Source: Guptibacillus hwajinpoensis
GTDB taxonomy: Bacteria; Bacillota; Bacilli; Bacillales; Guptibacillaceae
Length of the DNA stretch: 64,000 nucleotides
Direction: 5' to 3'
Assembly (NCBI RefSeq): GCF_020524165.1
Contig: NZ_JAIVKU010000005.1
Span: 1-64,000 of the forward strand
Below the pieces are notes generated by a model that made no database searches, was not told where the DNA came from, and worked only from the letters and a program-made list of their open reading frames with translations. Shown one piece after another: positions 48,135 through 55,856 of this stretch. How positions within the stretch are numbered: the stretch's first letter is position 1; every line of letters begins with the position of its first letter. Position numbers and translations under genes: made by a program.

Positions 48135-49984
48135 ATCTCTTCCTCCTCTGTATGAACGAATGGCTGGTTAGCTGGTAACATGATACGAAAAACCGTTCCT
48201 TTACCTTCTCGACTCGTTACCTCAATTCGACCACCGTGTTCTTTAATGACTTTATAGCTTACCATTAATCCAAGGCCTGTACCTTTTTCTGACGTTTGGT
48301 AATATGGTTCGCCTAATCGATTGATTAGATGCTCAGGTATTCCTTCTCCATGATCCTTCACTTCAATCATAATGTCGCCACTCTCAACTTTAGCCAGTGT
48401 TGTCTGTAACTGACCACCGTTTGGCATGGACTCAATTCCGTTATTAATCAAATTCGTCATGACTTGTTTCATGTGAGACCGAATACAAACACACTCGACA
48501 TTCACGTTCTGATAAATCTCTACGATATTAATTTTCCGATCAGCCGCTTTATGAGATAAGTTCTCAACTAATTCTGCCATTAATTCGTTCAAATTCACTA
48601 CTTCATATGATACGTATTCTCGTTTTGAAAGAAGGAGGAATTCGTTAATGGTCCCTTCTAATTCTTCCATCTCATCCCCAACCACATTTAGAAGCTCCTG
48701 GTTTACAGCTTCATTTCCCTCAAGTAATTGAAGAAACCCTTTAATCGTAGATAAAGGATTTCGAATTTCATGCGCAACGCTTGCAGCAAGGTCACCCAGG
48801 ACATGCGTGGTTTCTGTCTTGCGTAGATCTTCTTCAGCATTTTTGATCTCCGTCACATCTCGAATAATCACAAGATGATGATCTGGATAGATATGATAAC
48901 TTAGTGTGAAACTAAAAAATTGTACTTCACCTGTGCTTTGACGAACTCTTTTTCCTTCCCCACTTCTCCCCAACACTGTAGAATTGTCCCAAATAAGATC
49001 ACAGCCGTTTGCAAGACTAGAATAATGAGTTGAGATAACGTGATCTTCGTCTACTTCAAACATGTTACAAAAGGCCCCATTTACATTGACAATCGAACCA
49101 TTTTGATCAAAGATGGCCATTCCATCAAGCGCCCTTTCAAATAGCTGGCGAAAGCGCTCTTCACTTTCCTGAATCTCTTGAATCATTTGCTTCGTATGGG
49201 TTATGTCGCGATATATCGTTAGATATATATTTCCGGCCATACTTTTTTTCGTGGTGAATTCGAGTTGCTTCTTTTCTCCACCCGGCATCGTAAACTGAAT
49301 ATCTCCTCGCAACTCTCCAATACGTTCCACCTTTTCCTGAAACGTTTTGCCGATCGAAACATTGATTCCCTCAAGAAAATCAAACAAATTATACGTTTTC
49401 ATTTTTTCCAGGCTTGTGTTAAAAAGCTTACACGCTGCTGGATTTGCATCAATAATCATCCGATCTTTATTCCAAATGAGTATTCCATCAAGTGCATTTT
49501 CATAAATATTGGATAACTTATCTTTGCTTTCCACTAACTGAGTGAGTAGCATTTGCTCCTCTGTCACATCTCGAATAATTGATAAATTCATATCTCGATA
49601 AGCTTTATAGGTGATCGATAGCTCTACAAATTTGCGTTTGCCATTTTCTAGAATGACAGGTAGTTTCTCAATGACATGTCCTTTTTCAACTAATTCTCTT
49701 CTCATCTTTCGAAACGTACGGATGCCTTCTGGTGCAACATGATGTCCAATATTCTTAGATTGAATCGATTCCATATCCAATTCAAAAATATCACAGCAAG
49801 CCGGATTGATTTCGATTAGAGCTCCATTTTGATCCGAAAGCGTCAGCCCGTCTCTTGAGTGATTAAAAATATGATTAAGCTTTCGACTCTTTTCAATTAG
49901 TTCGAGATGCAGATCTTCCGTTTCTAACTTAGAGCCGTTTTTAAGCATGGAAGAGTTTACTTCGTCCGGTTGTTTATATTCCAT
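48131..49984 (-). CDS. Cytosolic sensor histidine kinase with three PAS domains (sporulation-kinase-like)
   Basis: 617 residues, no membrane segment. Three PAS domains (about 35-142, 155-264, 275-382), then the dimerisation domain with the phospho-acceptor His405 in SVAHEIRNPLSTIKGFLQLL, and an ATP-binding domain with N-box NLINNGIES (511-519), G1 DHGEGIP and G2 GTGLGLMVSY. The His-box is of the Kin type used by the Spo0A phosphorelay (KinA, KinE). No response regulator gene is adjacent, which fits an orphan phosphorelay kinase. AAAGGAGA precedes the ATG. Confidence 0.88.
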   Translation of the reverse strand: MEYKQPDEVNSSMLKNGSKLETEDLHLELIEKSRKLNHIFNHSRDGLTLSDQNGALIEINPACCDIFELDMESIQSKNIGHHVAPEGIRTFRKMRRELVEKGHVIEKLPVILENGKRKFVELSITYKAYRDMNLSIIRDVTEEQMLLTQLVESKDKLSNIYENALDGILIWNKDRMIIDANPAACKLFNTSLEKMKTYNLFDFLEGINVSIGKTFQEKVERIGELRGDIQFTMPGGEKKQLEFTTKKSMAGNIYLTIYRDITHTKQMIQEIQESEERFRQLFERALDGMAIFDQNGSIVNVNGAFCNMFEVDEDHVISTHYSSLANGCDLIWDNSTVLGRSGEGKRVRQSTGEVQFFSFTLSYHIYPDHHLVIIRDVTEIKNAEEDLRKTETTHVLGDLAASVAHEIRNPLSTIKGFLQLLEGNEAVNQELLNVVGDEMEELEGTINEFLLLSKREYVSYEVVNLNELMAELVENLSHKAADRKINIVEIYQNVNVECVCIRSHMKQVMTNLINNGIESMPNGGQLQTTLAKVESGDIMIEVKDHGEGIPEHLINRLGEPYYQTSEKGTGLGLMVSYKVIKEHGGRIEVTSREGKGTVFRIMLPANQPFVHTEEEEI

Positions 49985-50098
49985 ACGCGGTCTCCTTTAG
50001 ATTATAATAGTCTAATTATAGCATTGACACGTATAGAACATAACGATTTATGCCTATTAAGCTGTTAGGAAGTCTTGAGTATAAGAGCGATACCGCTT

Positions 50099-50944
50099 TT
50101 ATTGATTCTCTTCAGATGAATAAATACGAATAACGACAGAGCCTTCTAACACTTTAGCACTTATGAGTAATGGTTGATGATGATCATTGCGAAATGAAAA
50201 ATCTGGGCCGTACCAGCTAACCGTCGCATCTCGTCCAGGCTTTACGTAAGGCACACTTCGGCTGTGAGAATAACGTTCTAGAATTTGAACGCCAGCCAAA
50301 TCAACTGCATTGAATAACGTGGAGGATACCTGACATATGCCTCCCCCTATCCCTTCAGACAATTCACCTTTGACTATAATAGGTGCCGGTAAGTATCCTC
50401 TTTCCTTTGTACGTTTTCCGACTGTTTGATTAAATGAAAACGTTTCACCTGGAAATACTACTGTGTTGTTGATCGCATCAGCAGCTAACACAATATTGGA
50501 CGTCCGCTCCACGTTACTTTTTCTAAAATGCGTAACAAACGCGCCGACTTCCTTCCTGCGAATCGAGGCAAGTAGCTCTGCATTTACTCTTGGATATTGA
50601 ATCACGACATCCGGTTCAACCCATGTCGTCCCCTTTTGATATAATGTTTCTAAAATCTTCGTTTGAAACTTTTCGCGCTTTAATCGATATCCACTCACAC
50701 CTTCTCTAATCGATCCATGTTGATCAATAAAAGCATTTTGAGGTGGATTAGAAATTGAGGCATCCACTCTTTCAAGCAAATCATTCAGTTCTTCTTCATC
50801 ATAAAAAGGTTTCCCTATCCCTTCTGAAAAGAGCTCCTGTTTTTCAACATTTAAAGGACGATTTCTATCATGAACAATAATGATCTGTTCTTCACCAACT
50901 GAATATGCAAGTGATAAGGCTAAAAGTAATGAAAACATTTTCAT
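50099..50944 (-). CDS. Exported VanW-family protein
   Basis: 281 residues. Short signal peptide (MKMFSLLLALSLAYS), an N-terminal variable part, then a VanW domain (about 145-270): ADAINNTVVFPGETFSFNQ, GKRTKERGYLPAP and the GGGICQVSSTLFNA core. VanW was named for a glycopeptide-resistance cluster but the enzymatic role is not established; a cell-wall role is usually assumed. Divergent from another exported protein, 113 bases away. No lipobox. Confidence 0.85.
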   Translation of the reverse strand: MKMFSLLLALSLAYSVGEEQIIIVHDRNRPLNVEKQELFSEGIGKPFYDEEELNDLLERVDASISNPPQNAFIDQHGSIREGVSGYRLKREKFQTKILETLYQKGTTWVEPDVVIQYPRVNAELLASIRRKEVGAFVTHFRKSNVERTSNIVLAADAINNTVVFPGETFSFNQTVGKRTKERGYLPAPIIVKGELSEGIGGGICQVSSTLFNAVDLAGVQILERYSHSRSVPYVKPGRDATVSWYGPDFSFRNDHHQPLLISAKVLEGSVVIRIYSSEENQ

Positions 50945-51057
50945 TCCCCCTTCTGAACTCGAAGGTAGTATGCTTCATTAATCCATTTTATAAAATCGAA
51001 TAGTTCAAAATGGCTTGAGCAAAATAAGAACGATGAACGACACCAAGGGGGGAGTTA

Positions 51058-51882
51058 ATGAAGCGATTATTGATTTTTTCAATCTTTCTCTGCGTGATTT
51101 TCTTTTCTCAAAACACCCTTGCGGTAGAGCCCTTTCATGATCTTCGACCAATTGACAGTGAAATTTCTCTTCTACCATGGGAGAAAGCGAATGAAATCAT
51201 ACCACGGAAAGCTATTTTTACAATAATTGATGTTGAAAGTGGCGCATCATTTCGCGTACAGCGAAGAGCTGGCAGTCATCATGCCGATATTCAACCTCTA
51301 ACGAAAGAAGATACGCAAATATTAAAGGGAATCTATAAAGAGTGGAGTTGGAAACGAAGAGCTGTCATTGTTCTTCATGAAGGCAGAACCATTGCTGCTT
51401 CAATGAATGGCATGCCACATGGAGCAGGAGCATTAGATAATGGATTTAATGGTCACTTCTGTCTTCACTTTCTCAATAGCACGACACATAAAACCCCTAC
51501 TCCAGATCCTGCTCATCAGTTAATGATCCTTAAAGCTTCAGGTAAGCTAGATGAATACTTATCAACATCAACACCAAAAAATCTCGTTGACGTTATGATG
51601 ATTGCACTAAATAATTCAGATGAATTTATATTGAGAAGAATCCTTTCAAAAGACTTAACAAATCAAGATTTTGATTCACTATCCCGCCTAACAGTCCCAA
51701 AATGGACTGTTCAAAAAAGTGGCGATTCACCTTATGTTCAACACCTTCATGCAAAGGTTGAAGTTTATATTAAAGACACTGGAGTTATTCATACTCCAAT
51801 TAAAATTACTGCAAAAAAGAATCCAATATCAAATCGCTGGGAACTTGAGATTCCAAACTTGCTGAAAATCGCAAATCATTAG
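51058..51882 (+). CDS. Exported protein of unknown function, putative cell-wall domain
   Basis: 274 residues with a Sec signal peptide (cleavage predicted after QNTLA, residue 22). A conserved-looking block runs from about 55 to 145: SFRVQRRAGSHHADIQPLT, WSWKRRAVIVLHEGRTIAAS, MNGMPHGAGALDNGFNGHFC and LHF. I have seen this type of His/Cys-containing block in exported Firmicutes proteins, sometimes fused to peptidoglycan-binding domains, but cannot name its activity. C-terminal 100 residues look like a separate alpha/beta domain. GGGGGG-type ribosome site. Next to the VanW gene and before a DUF3892 gene. Confidence 0.72.
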   Translation: MKRLLIFSIFLCVIFFSQNTLAVEPFHDLRPIDSEISLLPWEKANEIIPRKAIFTIIDVESGASFRVQRRAGSHHADIQPLTKEDTQILKGIYKEWSWKRRAVIVLHEGRTIAASMNGMPHGAGALDNGFNGHFCLHFLNSTTHKTPTPDPAHQLMILKASGKLDEYLSTSTPKNLVDVMMIALNNSDEFILRRILSKDLTNQDFDSLSRLTVPKWTVQKSGDSPYVQHLHAKVEVYIKDTGVIHTPIKITAKKNPISNRWELEIPNLLKIANH

Positions 51883-51897
51883 AAGGAAGTGACAAAG

Positions 51898-52194
51898 ATG
51901 GACCGATTTAACGAAGTATATGAAAATTATGTTCGAAATGCCGCCAACGAAAATTCAAGAAAACCAAATGAAAACGACAGAATGATTACGGCTGTTAGAA
52001 AAAATGAGGAAGGGGATCTTATTGCATTTAAAACCAATACTGGCGAAGAGCTTGATTATCTTCAGGCCCTCGAGGAAGCAAAGAATGGAAGGATTGCTGG
52101 GGTGGACGTTTTTGAGAAATATGGCAGAGAAATTATTCGTAGTGAGCCTGATGGCATTAAAGAGAATAACTTTGATCATTTGCCAGAGTTTTAA
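51898..52194 (+). CDS. DUF3892-like protein
   Basis: 98 residues. The C-terminal two thirds show the DUF3892 pattern: ITAVRKNEEGDLIAFKTNTG, then LDYLQALEEAKNGRIAGVDV and the closing SEPDGIKENNFDHLPEF. Soluble, function unknown, common in spore-forming Bacillales. The ATG at 51898 has GAAGGAAGTG 6 bases upstream; an in-frame GTG at 51889 is part of that site. 15 bases after the exported-protein gene, same transcript. Confidence 0.78.
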   Translation: MDRFNEVYENYVRNAANENSRKPNENDRMITAVRKNEEGDLIAFKTNTGEELDYLQALEEAKNGRIAGVDVFEKYGREIIRSEPDGIKENNFDHLPEF

Positions 52195-52268
52195 AATTCC
52201 TTTTAAGCTTCTCTACCTTTTATTGTAGCTGTTTTAATTGTTATCCCCCTTAGTTAAATGAATGTATT

Positions 52269-52277
52269 CATAAGTTA
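52269..52277 (+). promoter_or_regulatory. Possible sigmaK-type -10 element
   Basis: CATAAGTTA fits CATANNNTA, the mother-cell sigmaK -10 pattern, 91 bases before the first cysteine-rich gene. No clear AC-type -35 at 16-17 bases, so this is weak. Confidence 0.25.
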
Positions 52278-52359
52278 TGGACATACACCTATACCAAAAA
52301 AAATTGCCTAAATACACTGATTGTAAGGGAAATTACTTGTGTGATTAAGGGGGATAAAA

Positions 52360-52953
52360 GTGGATAAACCGTGTACACCGTTTATTCAAGATAAAGTGAA
52401 AGGTGATTTTTGTTTGCCCTGTGATTGCAACAGGCTTACTATATGGAAAACAAACAAAAATTTATGTGCGTTTGGTAGTATTACGATTACTTACGATAAA
52501 GGTTGTAGTCCAATCATAATTGTAACTGTCAAAGATAGTGATGGAAAAAACAAAAGATTCTTCGTTCCAAAACACAATACTCGTGTAATCGTATTAGATG
52601 ATCTTGCTTCGATTGATATTGAGTGTAACGGAAATAGCAAAAACCAATGCATTGGAAAATTTGTTGTTTCGTTTACTGCATGTTGCAAAAACGCCTGTAA
52701 GAATAACTGTCATGAGAATTGTTTTACTTGTGACTGCGGCTCTTGTCACGATAGTGAGTGTCAAAACCAGCATGACTGCTGTTGCCAATCACATGAAGAT
52801 AACCACCTTGATGACTGGGATCAAGAAGATGAAAACAATATGATGTTAAAATATGTGATGAAAGATTATGATGATCATAATAACGACTGCGATAAAGAGT
52901 GTTCTTCCACTAAAAAAAGAAAGAACAAGCGCAAAAGTTTTTTAAATGAGTGA
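52360..52953 (+). CDS. Ena-like (DUF3992-related) protein with Cys/His/Asp-rich tail
   Basis: 197 residues with three parts. An N-terminal connector, CTPFIQDKVKGDFCLPCDC, has the (I/V)QDKV motif seen in appendage subunits. A beta-rich domain follows (about 25-108; AFGSITITYDKGCSPIIIVT ... KHNTRVIVLDDLASIDIEC ... GKFVVSFTACC). The rest is a hydrophilic tail (about 109-197) with many Cys plus His and Asp (for example CHENCFTCDCGSCHD) and a basic end KKRKNKRKS. GTG start after AAGGGGGATAAAA. It has the layout of an Ena1C-like or fibre-associated subunit; the tail could cross-link or bind metal. The family call is inferred. Confidence 0.6.
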   Translation: MDKPCTPFIQDKVKGDFCLPCDCNRLTIWKTNKNLCAFGSITITYDKGCSPIIIVTVKDSDGKNKRFFVPKHNTRVIVLDDLASIDIECNGNSKNQCIGKFVVSFTACCKNACKNNCHENCFTCDCGSCHDSECQNQHDCCCQSHEDNHLDDWDQEDENNMMLKYVMKDYDDHNNDCDKECSSTKKRKNKRKSFLNE

Positions 52954-53010
52954 TAAAAGAGGCATGTTACCCAATCGATCCGTCTAATCCAAAAGCAATC
53001 CTCCTGCATG

Positions 53011-53022
53011 TACTATATAGTA
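53011..53022. promoter_or_regulatory. Perfect 12-base palindrome upstream of the Ena-like gene
   Basis: TACTATATAGTA lies 41-52 bases before the start of the DUF3992-type gene. It may be part of a promoter or an operator for a dimeric regulator; not assigned. Confidence 0.3.
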
Positions 53023-53062
53023 GCTACAAAGTAGTGAACAAAAACATAATGGAGGTTTTGTA

Positions 53063-53443
53063 ATGGGAAGTTGTGGTTGTGGTTCTAAAGGTGGAGGATT
53101 TAGCTGTTGTAACAAAAAGGAATTTGTACAGGATAAACTTTGTTGCAATTTCACATTAACAAATGATACACCGGCTACCGTATACCAAACGAACGTTTCT
53201 GTATGTAGTCTTGTCGCTTCAGGATTCATTAAATTTTGCGGACCTGCAGATAGTTTTATAACTGTCCAATTTTCAAGAGGCGGCCAAGACAATGTAGTAA
53301 GTTCATTCAATGTAAATGAAGGCAGCTGTGTAAACTTTACCGTTAGTCGATTTGATACGATTATAGTAATAGGGCCAACAGATCCGGCTTCAGCTCTCGA
53401 GGGTGAGATCTGTATTACACCAAGGTATCCGTTACCGCACTAA
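53063..53443 (+). CDS. Endospore appendage (Ena/DUF3992) major-subunit-like protein
   Basis: 126 residues. The layout matches S-type Ena1A/Ena1B pilins of the Bacillus cereus group: a Cys/Gly-rich N-terminal connector (GSCGCGSKGGGFSCCNKKE, Cys15-Cys16), then FVQDKLCCNF, a beta-jellyroll core with NVSVCSLVASGFIKF, ITVQFSRGG, NFTVSRFDTIIVIG, and a C-terminal GEICITPRY strand with a late Cys. In Ena fibres such connector cysteines bond to neighbouring subunits, giving very stable helical fibres on spores. GGAGG precedes the ATG. No signal peptide, as expected for mother-cell assembly. Length 126 versus about 117 for Ena1B. Confidence 0.8.
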   Translation: MGSCGCGSKGGGFSCCNKKEFVQDKLCCNFTLTNDTPATVYQTNVSVCSLVASGFIKFCGPADSFITVQFSRGGQDNVVSSFNVNEGSCVNFTVSRFDTIIVIGPTDPASALEGEICITPRYPLPH

Positions 53444-53457
53444 TAGCCAAGTAAAGT

Positions 53458-53490
53458 GAGACCTTCATTAATTGTAGGTCTTATCTTATT
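53458..53490 (+). terminator. Terminator after the Ena-like gene
   Basis: GAGACCT / AGGTCTT stem with a loop of 11 bases, followed by ATCTTATTTTATTT. Moderate strength. Confidence 0.6.
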
Positions 53491-53556
53491 TTATTTACAT
53501 ATTTAATAAAAATATACTCACTAATCGATGAATGTTCTAAAAGCTTCCCTCACTAA

Positions 53557-53594
53557 AAATGAGATGGACCATCATTGAATGGTCTATCTCATTT
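53557..53594 (-). terminator. Terminator of the convergent cysteine-rich gene
   Basis: AAATGAGATGGACCAT / ATGGTCTATCTCATTT stem with TTTTT on the minus-strand side. Confidence 0.82.
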
Positions 53595-53647
53595 CAACTT
53601 AGGAATACCAAATTTTTCATGAACTACTAGCGTGGACCCTACCAACT

Positions 53648-54034
53648 CTAACAAATTACGATACACCCATCATAAACTCCTCTGCAGGTGTTATTATTTC
53701 CTCCCGAACAGACGATTGTTAATGTAGTAGCACTCTGATTGGCAAGTGTCTTTTTCTCACCTGGAAGTATGGTGATAGGACCTGCTGTGTCAGTTGGACC
53801 AGATAGAGTTGCCGTGATCGTACAAAAAGCATTGGATGGGCCGGTATTCTCTATATTAATGACCATAGGGACTGCTTGCGCAGAAAGTACATAAGGTGTC
53901 CCCCCTAGGTTACATGCTCGATCAATGATTCCAGAGATGGGACAGGATATATTACATGCTGAAGTTGGAGTGGGTGTTGGTTCTTTCTCCTTTTTACTGC
54001 AACATGAAAATCCTTGATGACAATGACAGTCCAC
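53648..54034 (-). CDS. Cysteine-rich protein sharing the Ena connector motif
   Basis: 128 residues. The N terminus MDCHCHQGFSCCSKKEKE parallels the Ena-like neighbour (C.C ... GFSCCNKKE). Next come a PTPTPT linker, a Cys pair region CNISCPISGIIDRAC, and a beta-rich domain (VPMVINIENTGPSNAFCTIT; ITILPGEKKTLANQSATTLT) ending CRGVYDGCIVIC. GTG at 54032-54034 is used: AGAGGTGAT lies 7 bases upstream, whereas the ATG at 54061 has no ribosome site. Convergent to the Ena-like gene. I infer a second appendage subunit or cap; the beta domain itself I do not recognise. Confidence 0.55.
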   Translation of the reverse strand: MDCHCHQGFSCCSKKEKEPTPTPTSACNISCPISGIIDRACNLGGTPYVLSAQAVPMVINIENTGPSNAFCTITATLSGPTDTAGPITILPGEKKTLANQSATTLTIVCSGGNNNTCRGVYDGCIVIC

Positions 54035-54134
54035 TTTATCAATCACCTCTTTTATACTCATCTATATGTAAGATGATTCAAGATTGCTTGTACGAATGAT
54101 TGATTTTATGCCATCCTCATGAAAATATACAAAA

Positions 54135-54159
54135 AACCCTCATTACTAAAATGAGGGTT
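54135..54159 (-). terminator. Terminator of the tRNA-Val gene
   Basis: AACCCTCAT / ATGAGGGTT stem followed by TTTTTT on the minus strand, 15 bases past the CCA end. Confidence 0.85.
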
Positions 54160-54173
54160 GGTGATTTTATGTA

Positions 54174-54249
54174 TGGTGATCCGTATTGGGCTCGAACCAA
54201 CGACCTCTACCCTGTCAAGGTAGCGCTCTCCCAACTGAGCTAACGGATC
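54174..54249 (-). tRNA. tRNA-Val (GAC anticodon)
   Basis: 76 bases including an encoded CCA. The 7-base acceptor stem GATCCGT / ACGGATC, D arm AGCTCAGTTGGGAGAGC, anticodon stem CTACC/GGTAG with loop TTGACAG (anticodon GAC), and T arm with GGTTCGAGCCC are all intact. It reads GUC and GUU. Solitary, transcribed toward its own terminator, between the Ena-like cluster and pgpA. Confidence 0.93.
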
Positions 54250-54326
54250 AGTTTATGTAAGGACAACTATTAATATACAGGAAGCGATAAATAACTGTCA
54301 ATCTTTTTTTTAGAAAATAATAGAAA

Positions 54327-54349
54327 AAGGGCACCAAGGTGATGCCCTT
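54327..54349 (-). terminator. Terminator of pgpA
   Basis: AAGGGCACC / GGTGATGCCCTT stem with one bulge, followed by T-rich sequence on the minus strand, directly after the stop. Confidence 0.75.
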
Positions 54350-54353
54350 CTGA

Positions 54354-54908
54354 TTATCCAATCCGTTCTTCTTTATCTCGCTTTTCACGTTCTTCTTTAT
54401 CTAACGCTTCTTCTCGATCACGAAGGCGATGTGCAAGACGACTCGACGCATTGGCGGCAATGCTTGCAATGAGATCATCAAGGAAGGTATGAACGCTTTC
54501 GCCTACTTTTGTATCTAGCTTTTCAATAATACCGAACTTTTGTTTATCGAGGTGACCAAAGGTGGTAACGGCAATACTTCCGTAGCCAAATACGGCACCG
54601 AGTGCAATCGTTTCATCAACGCCAAATAACCCTTCATCCGATTCCACAATGGATTGAAGTGGTTCGGAGAGTTTCCCCTGCTCAGCTAGCTTGTCCAACT
54701 CAACACCAACAAGAACGGCGTGCTGAATTTCTCGCTTCGTTAAAACGGCTTCCACACTTTCGACGCAGTCGTCCATGGAAAGGTCATCTACATAAGGAGA
54801 TTGCATTTCATAAACAATCTCTGCAATATCCTCAATGGTTACACCTCGTTCTTTTATCAGGGCTTTTGCTGCTGCTTCTGTCTCTCTACTATGGATGCGT
54901 TTCTTCAT
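54354..54908 (-). CDS. pgpA: Phosphatidylglycerophosphatase A (YutG-type)
   Basis: 184 residues. PgpA domain with LIKERGVTIEDIAEIVYEMQ, the acidic YVDDLSMDDCVESVEAVL helix, LGAVFGYGSIAVTTFGHLDK and the C-terminal VHTFLDDLIASIAANASSR block; a charged helical tail is added. Dephosphorylates phosphatidylglycerol phosphate in phospholipid synthesis; this Firmicutes branch is soluble-looking and its activity is inferred. The ATG at 54906-54908 follows GAGAGGGG by 7 bases. Confidence 0.85.
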   Translation of the reverse strand: MKKRIHSRETEAAAKALIKERGVTIEDIAEIVYEMQSPYVDDLSMDDCVESVEAVLTKREIQHAVLVGVELDKLAEQGKLSEPLQSIVESDEGLFGVDETIALGAVFGYGSIAVTTFGHLDKQKFGIIEKLDTKVGESVHTFLDDLIASIAANASSRLAHRLRDREEALDKEEREKRDKEERIG

Positions 54909-55024
54909 AATAAGACCCCTCTCTGTCAACGATAAATACTTATGTGTTAGAATCATTATATCACTAATGTTTTTTGCATTGTCAAACAATCTAACAATTG
55001 CAACAATTTATAGGAGGCATCGCA

Positions 55025-55747
55025 ATGAATCGAGGTACATATAAAGACGAAACCATTTATAGCGAGTATTTAAAAGAAGAAATTCCTTTTCAAGTTTACT
55101 TACCATATAACTATTCTCCCTTATACAAATACTCCTTTTTAATCGCCAATGATGGTAGCGATTACTTTAAATTAGGACGACTCGGGCGAACTGCGGATGA
55201 ACTTATCGAAAATGATGAAATTGAAGAACTGATCATTGTCGGCATTCCTTACAAAAGTGTAGAGGATCGCTGGCGTAAATATCATCCTGACGGGGAGCAG
55301 AGTGATGACTACCTGCGTTTTCTTGCTAATGAACTAGTTCCTTATTTAGATGAAGAATATGCCACGTACCATCTAGGGTATGGCAGGGGGCTTATCGGTG
55401 ATTCTTTAGCAGCTACGGTTGCACTTCGAGCCGCTCTAGATTATCCTCGTACATTTGGTCGTGCGATTCTTCACTCTCCATATGTGGATGAAGCTATCAT
55501 GAATCAAGTAAAAGAATTTAGAGAGCCTGAACTTCTTTCGCTCTATCACATTATTGGGAAGGAAGAAACAGAGGTTCCGACCACCGATGGGAAAACAAAG
55601 AATTTTATTGAACCGAATCGAGCATTAAATAAGATTATTAATGAGAGAGAATTCGATTATTTCTATGATGAATTCGAAGGCGGACACCTCTGGAAGAACT
55701 GGCAACCGGATATGAAACGTTCGCTTCTCCACATGTTTAAACTCTAA
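55025..55747 (+). CDS. yjcH: Alpha/beta hydrolase, esterase family (YjcH)
   Basis: 240 residues, identical in length to B. subtilis YjcH. Esterase D-like fold: YSFLIANDGSDYFKLG near the oxyanion region, nucleophile Ser in GLIGDSLAATVAL, and catalytic His in EFEGGHLWKNW. Natural substrate unknown. ATG at 55025 after AGGAGGC. First of the yjcH-yjcG-yjcF set; in B. subtilis the three genes are also clustered. Confidence 0.88.
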   Translation: MNRGTYKDETIYSEYLKEEIPFQVYLPYNYSPLYKYSFLIANDGSDYFKLGRLGRTADELIENDEIEELIIVGIPYKSVEDRWRKYHPDGEQSDDYLRFLANELVPYLDEEYATYHLGYGRGLIGDSLAATVALRAALDYPRTFGRAILHSPYVDEAIMNQVKEFREPELLSLYHIIGKEETEVPTTDGKTKNFIEPNRALNKIINEREFDYFYDEFEGGHLWKNWQPDMKRSLLHMFKL

Positions 55748-55856
55748 GTGAGTCTATCGTTTCTTATTTTTGAATTTTTGGTATAATTATAAATGGAACA
55801 TTATATGACTTGTCTATCAAGGGCAATCGAGACTATCAACCAGGAGGGAATGGAAT

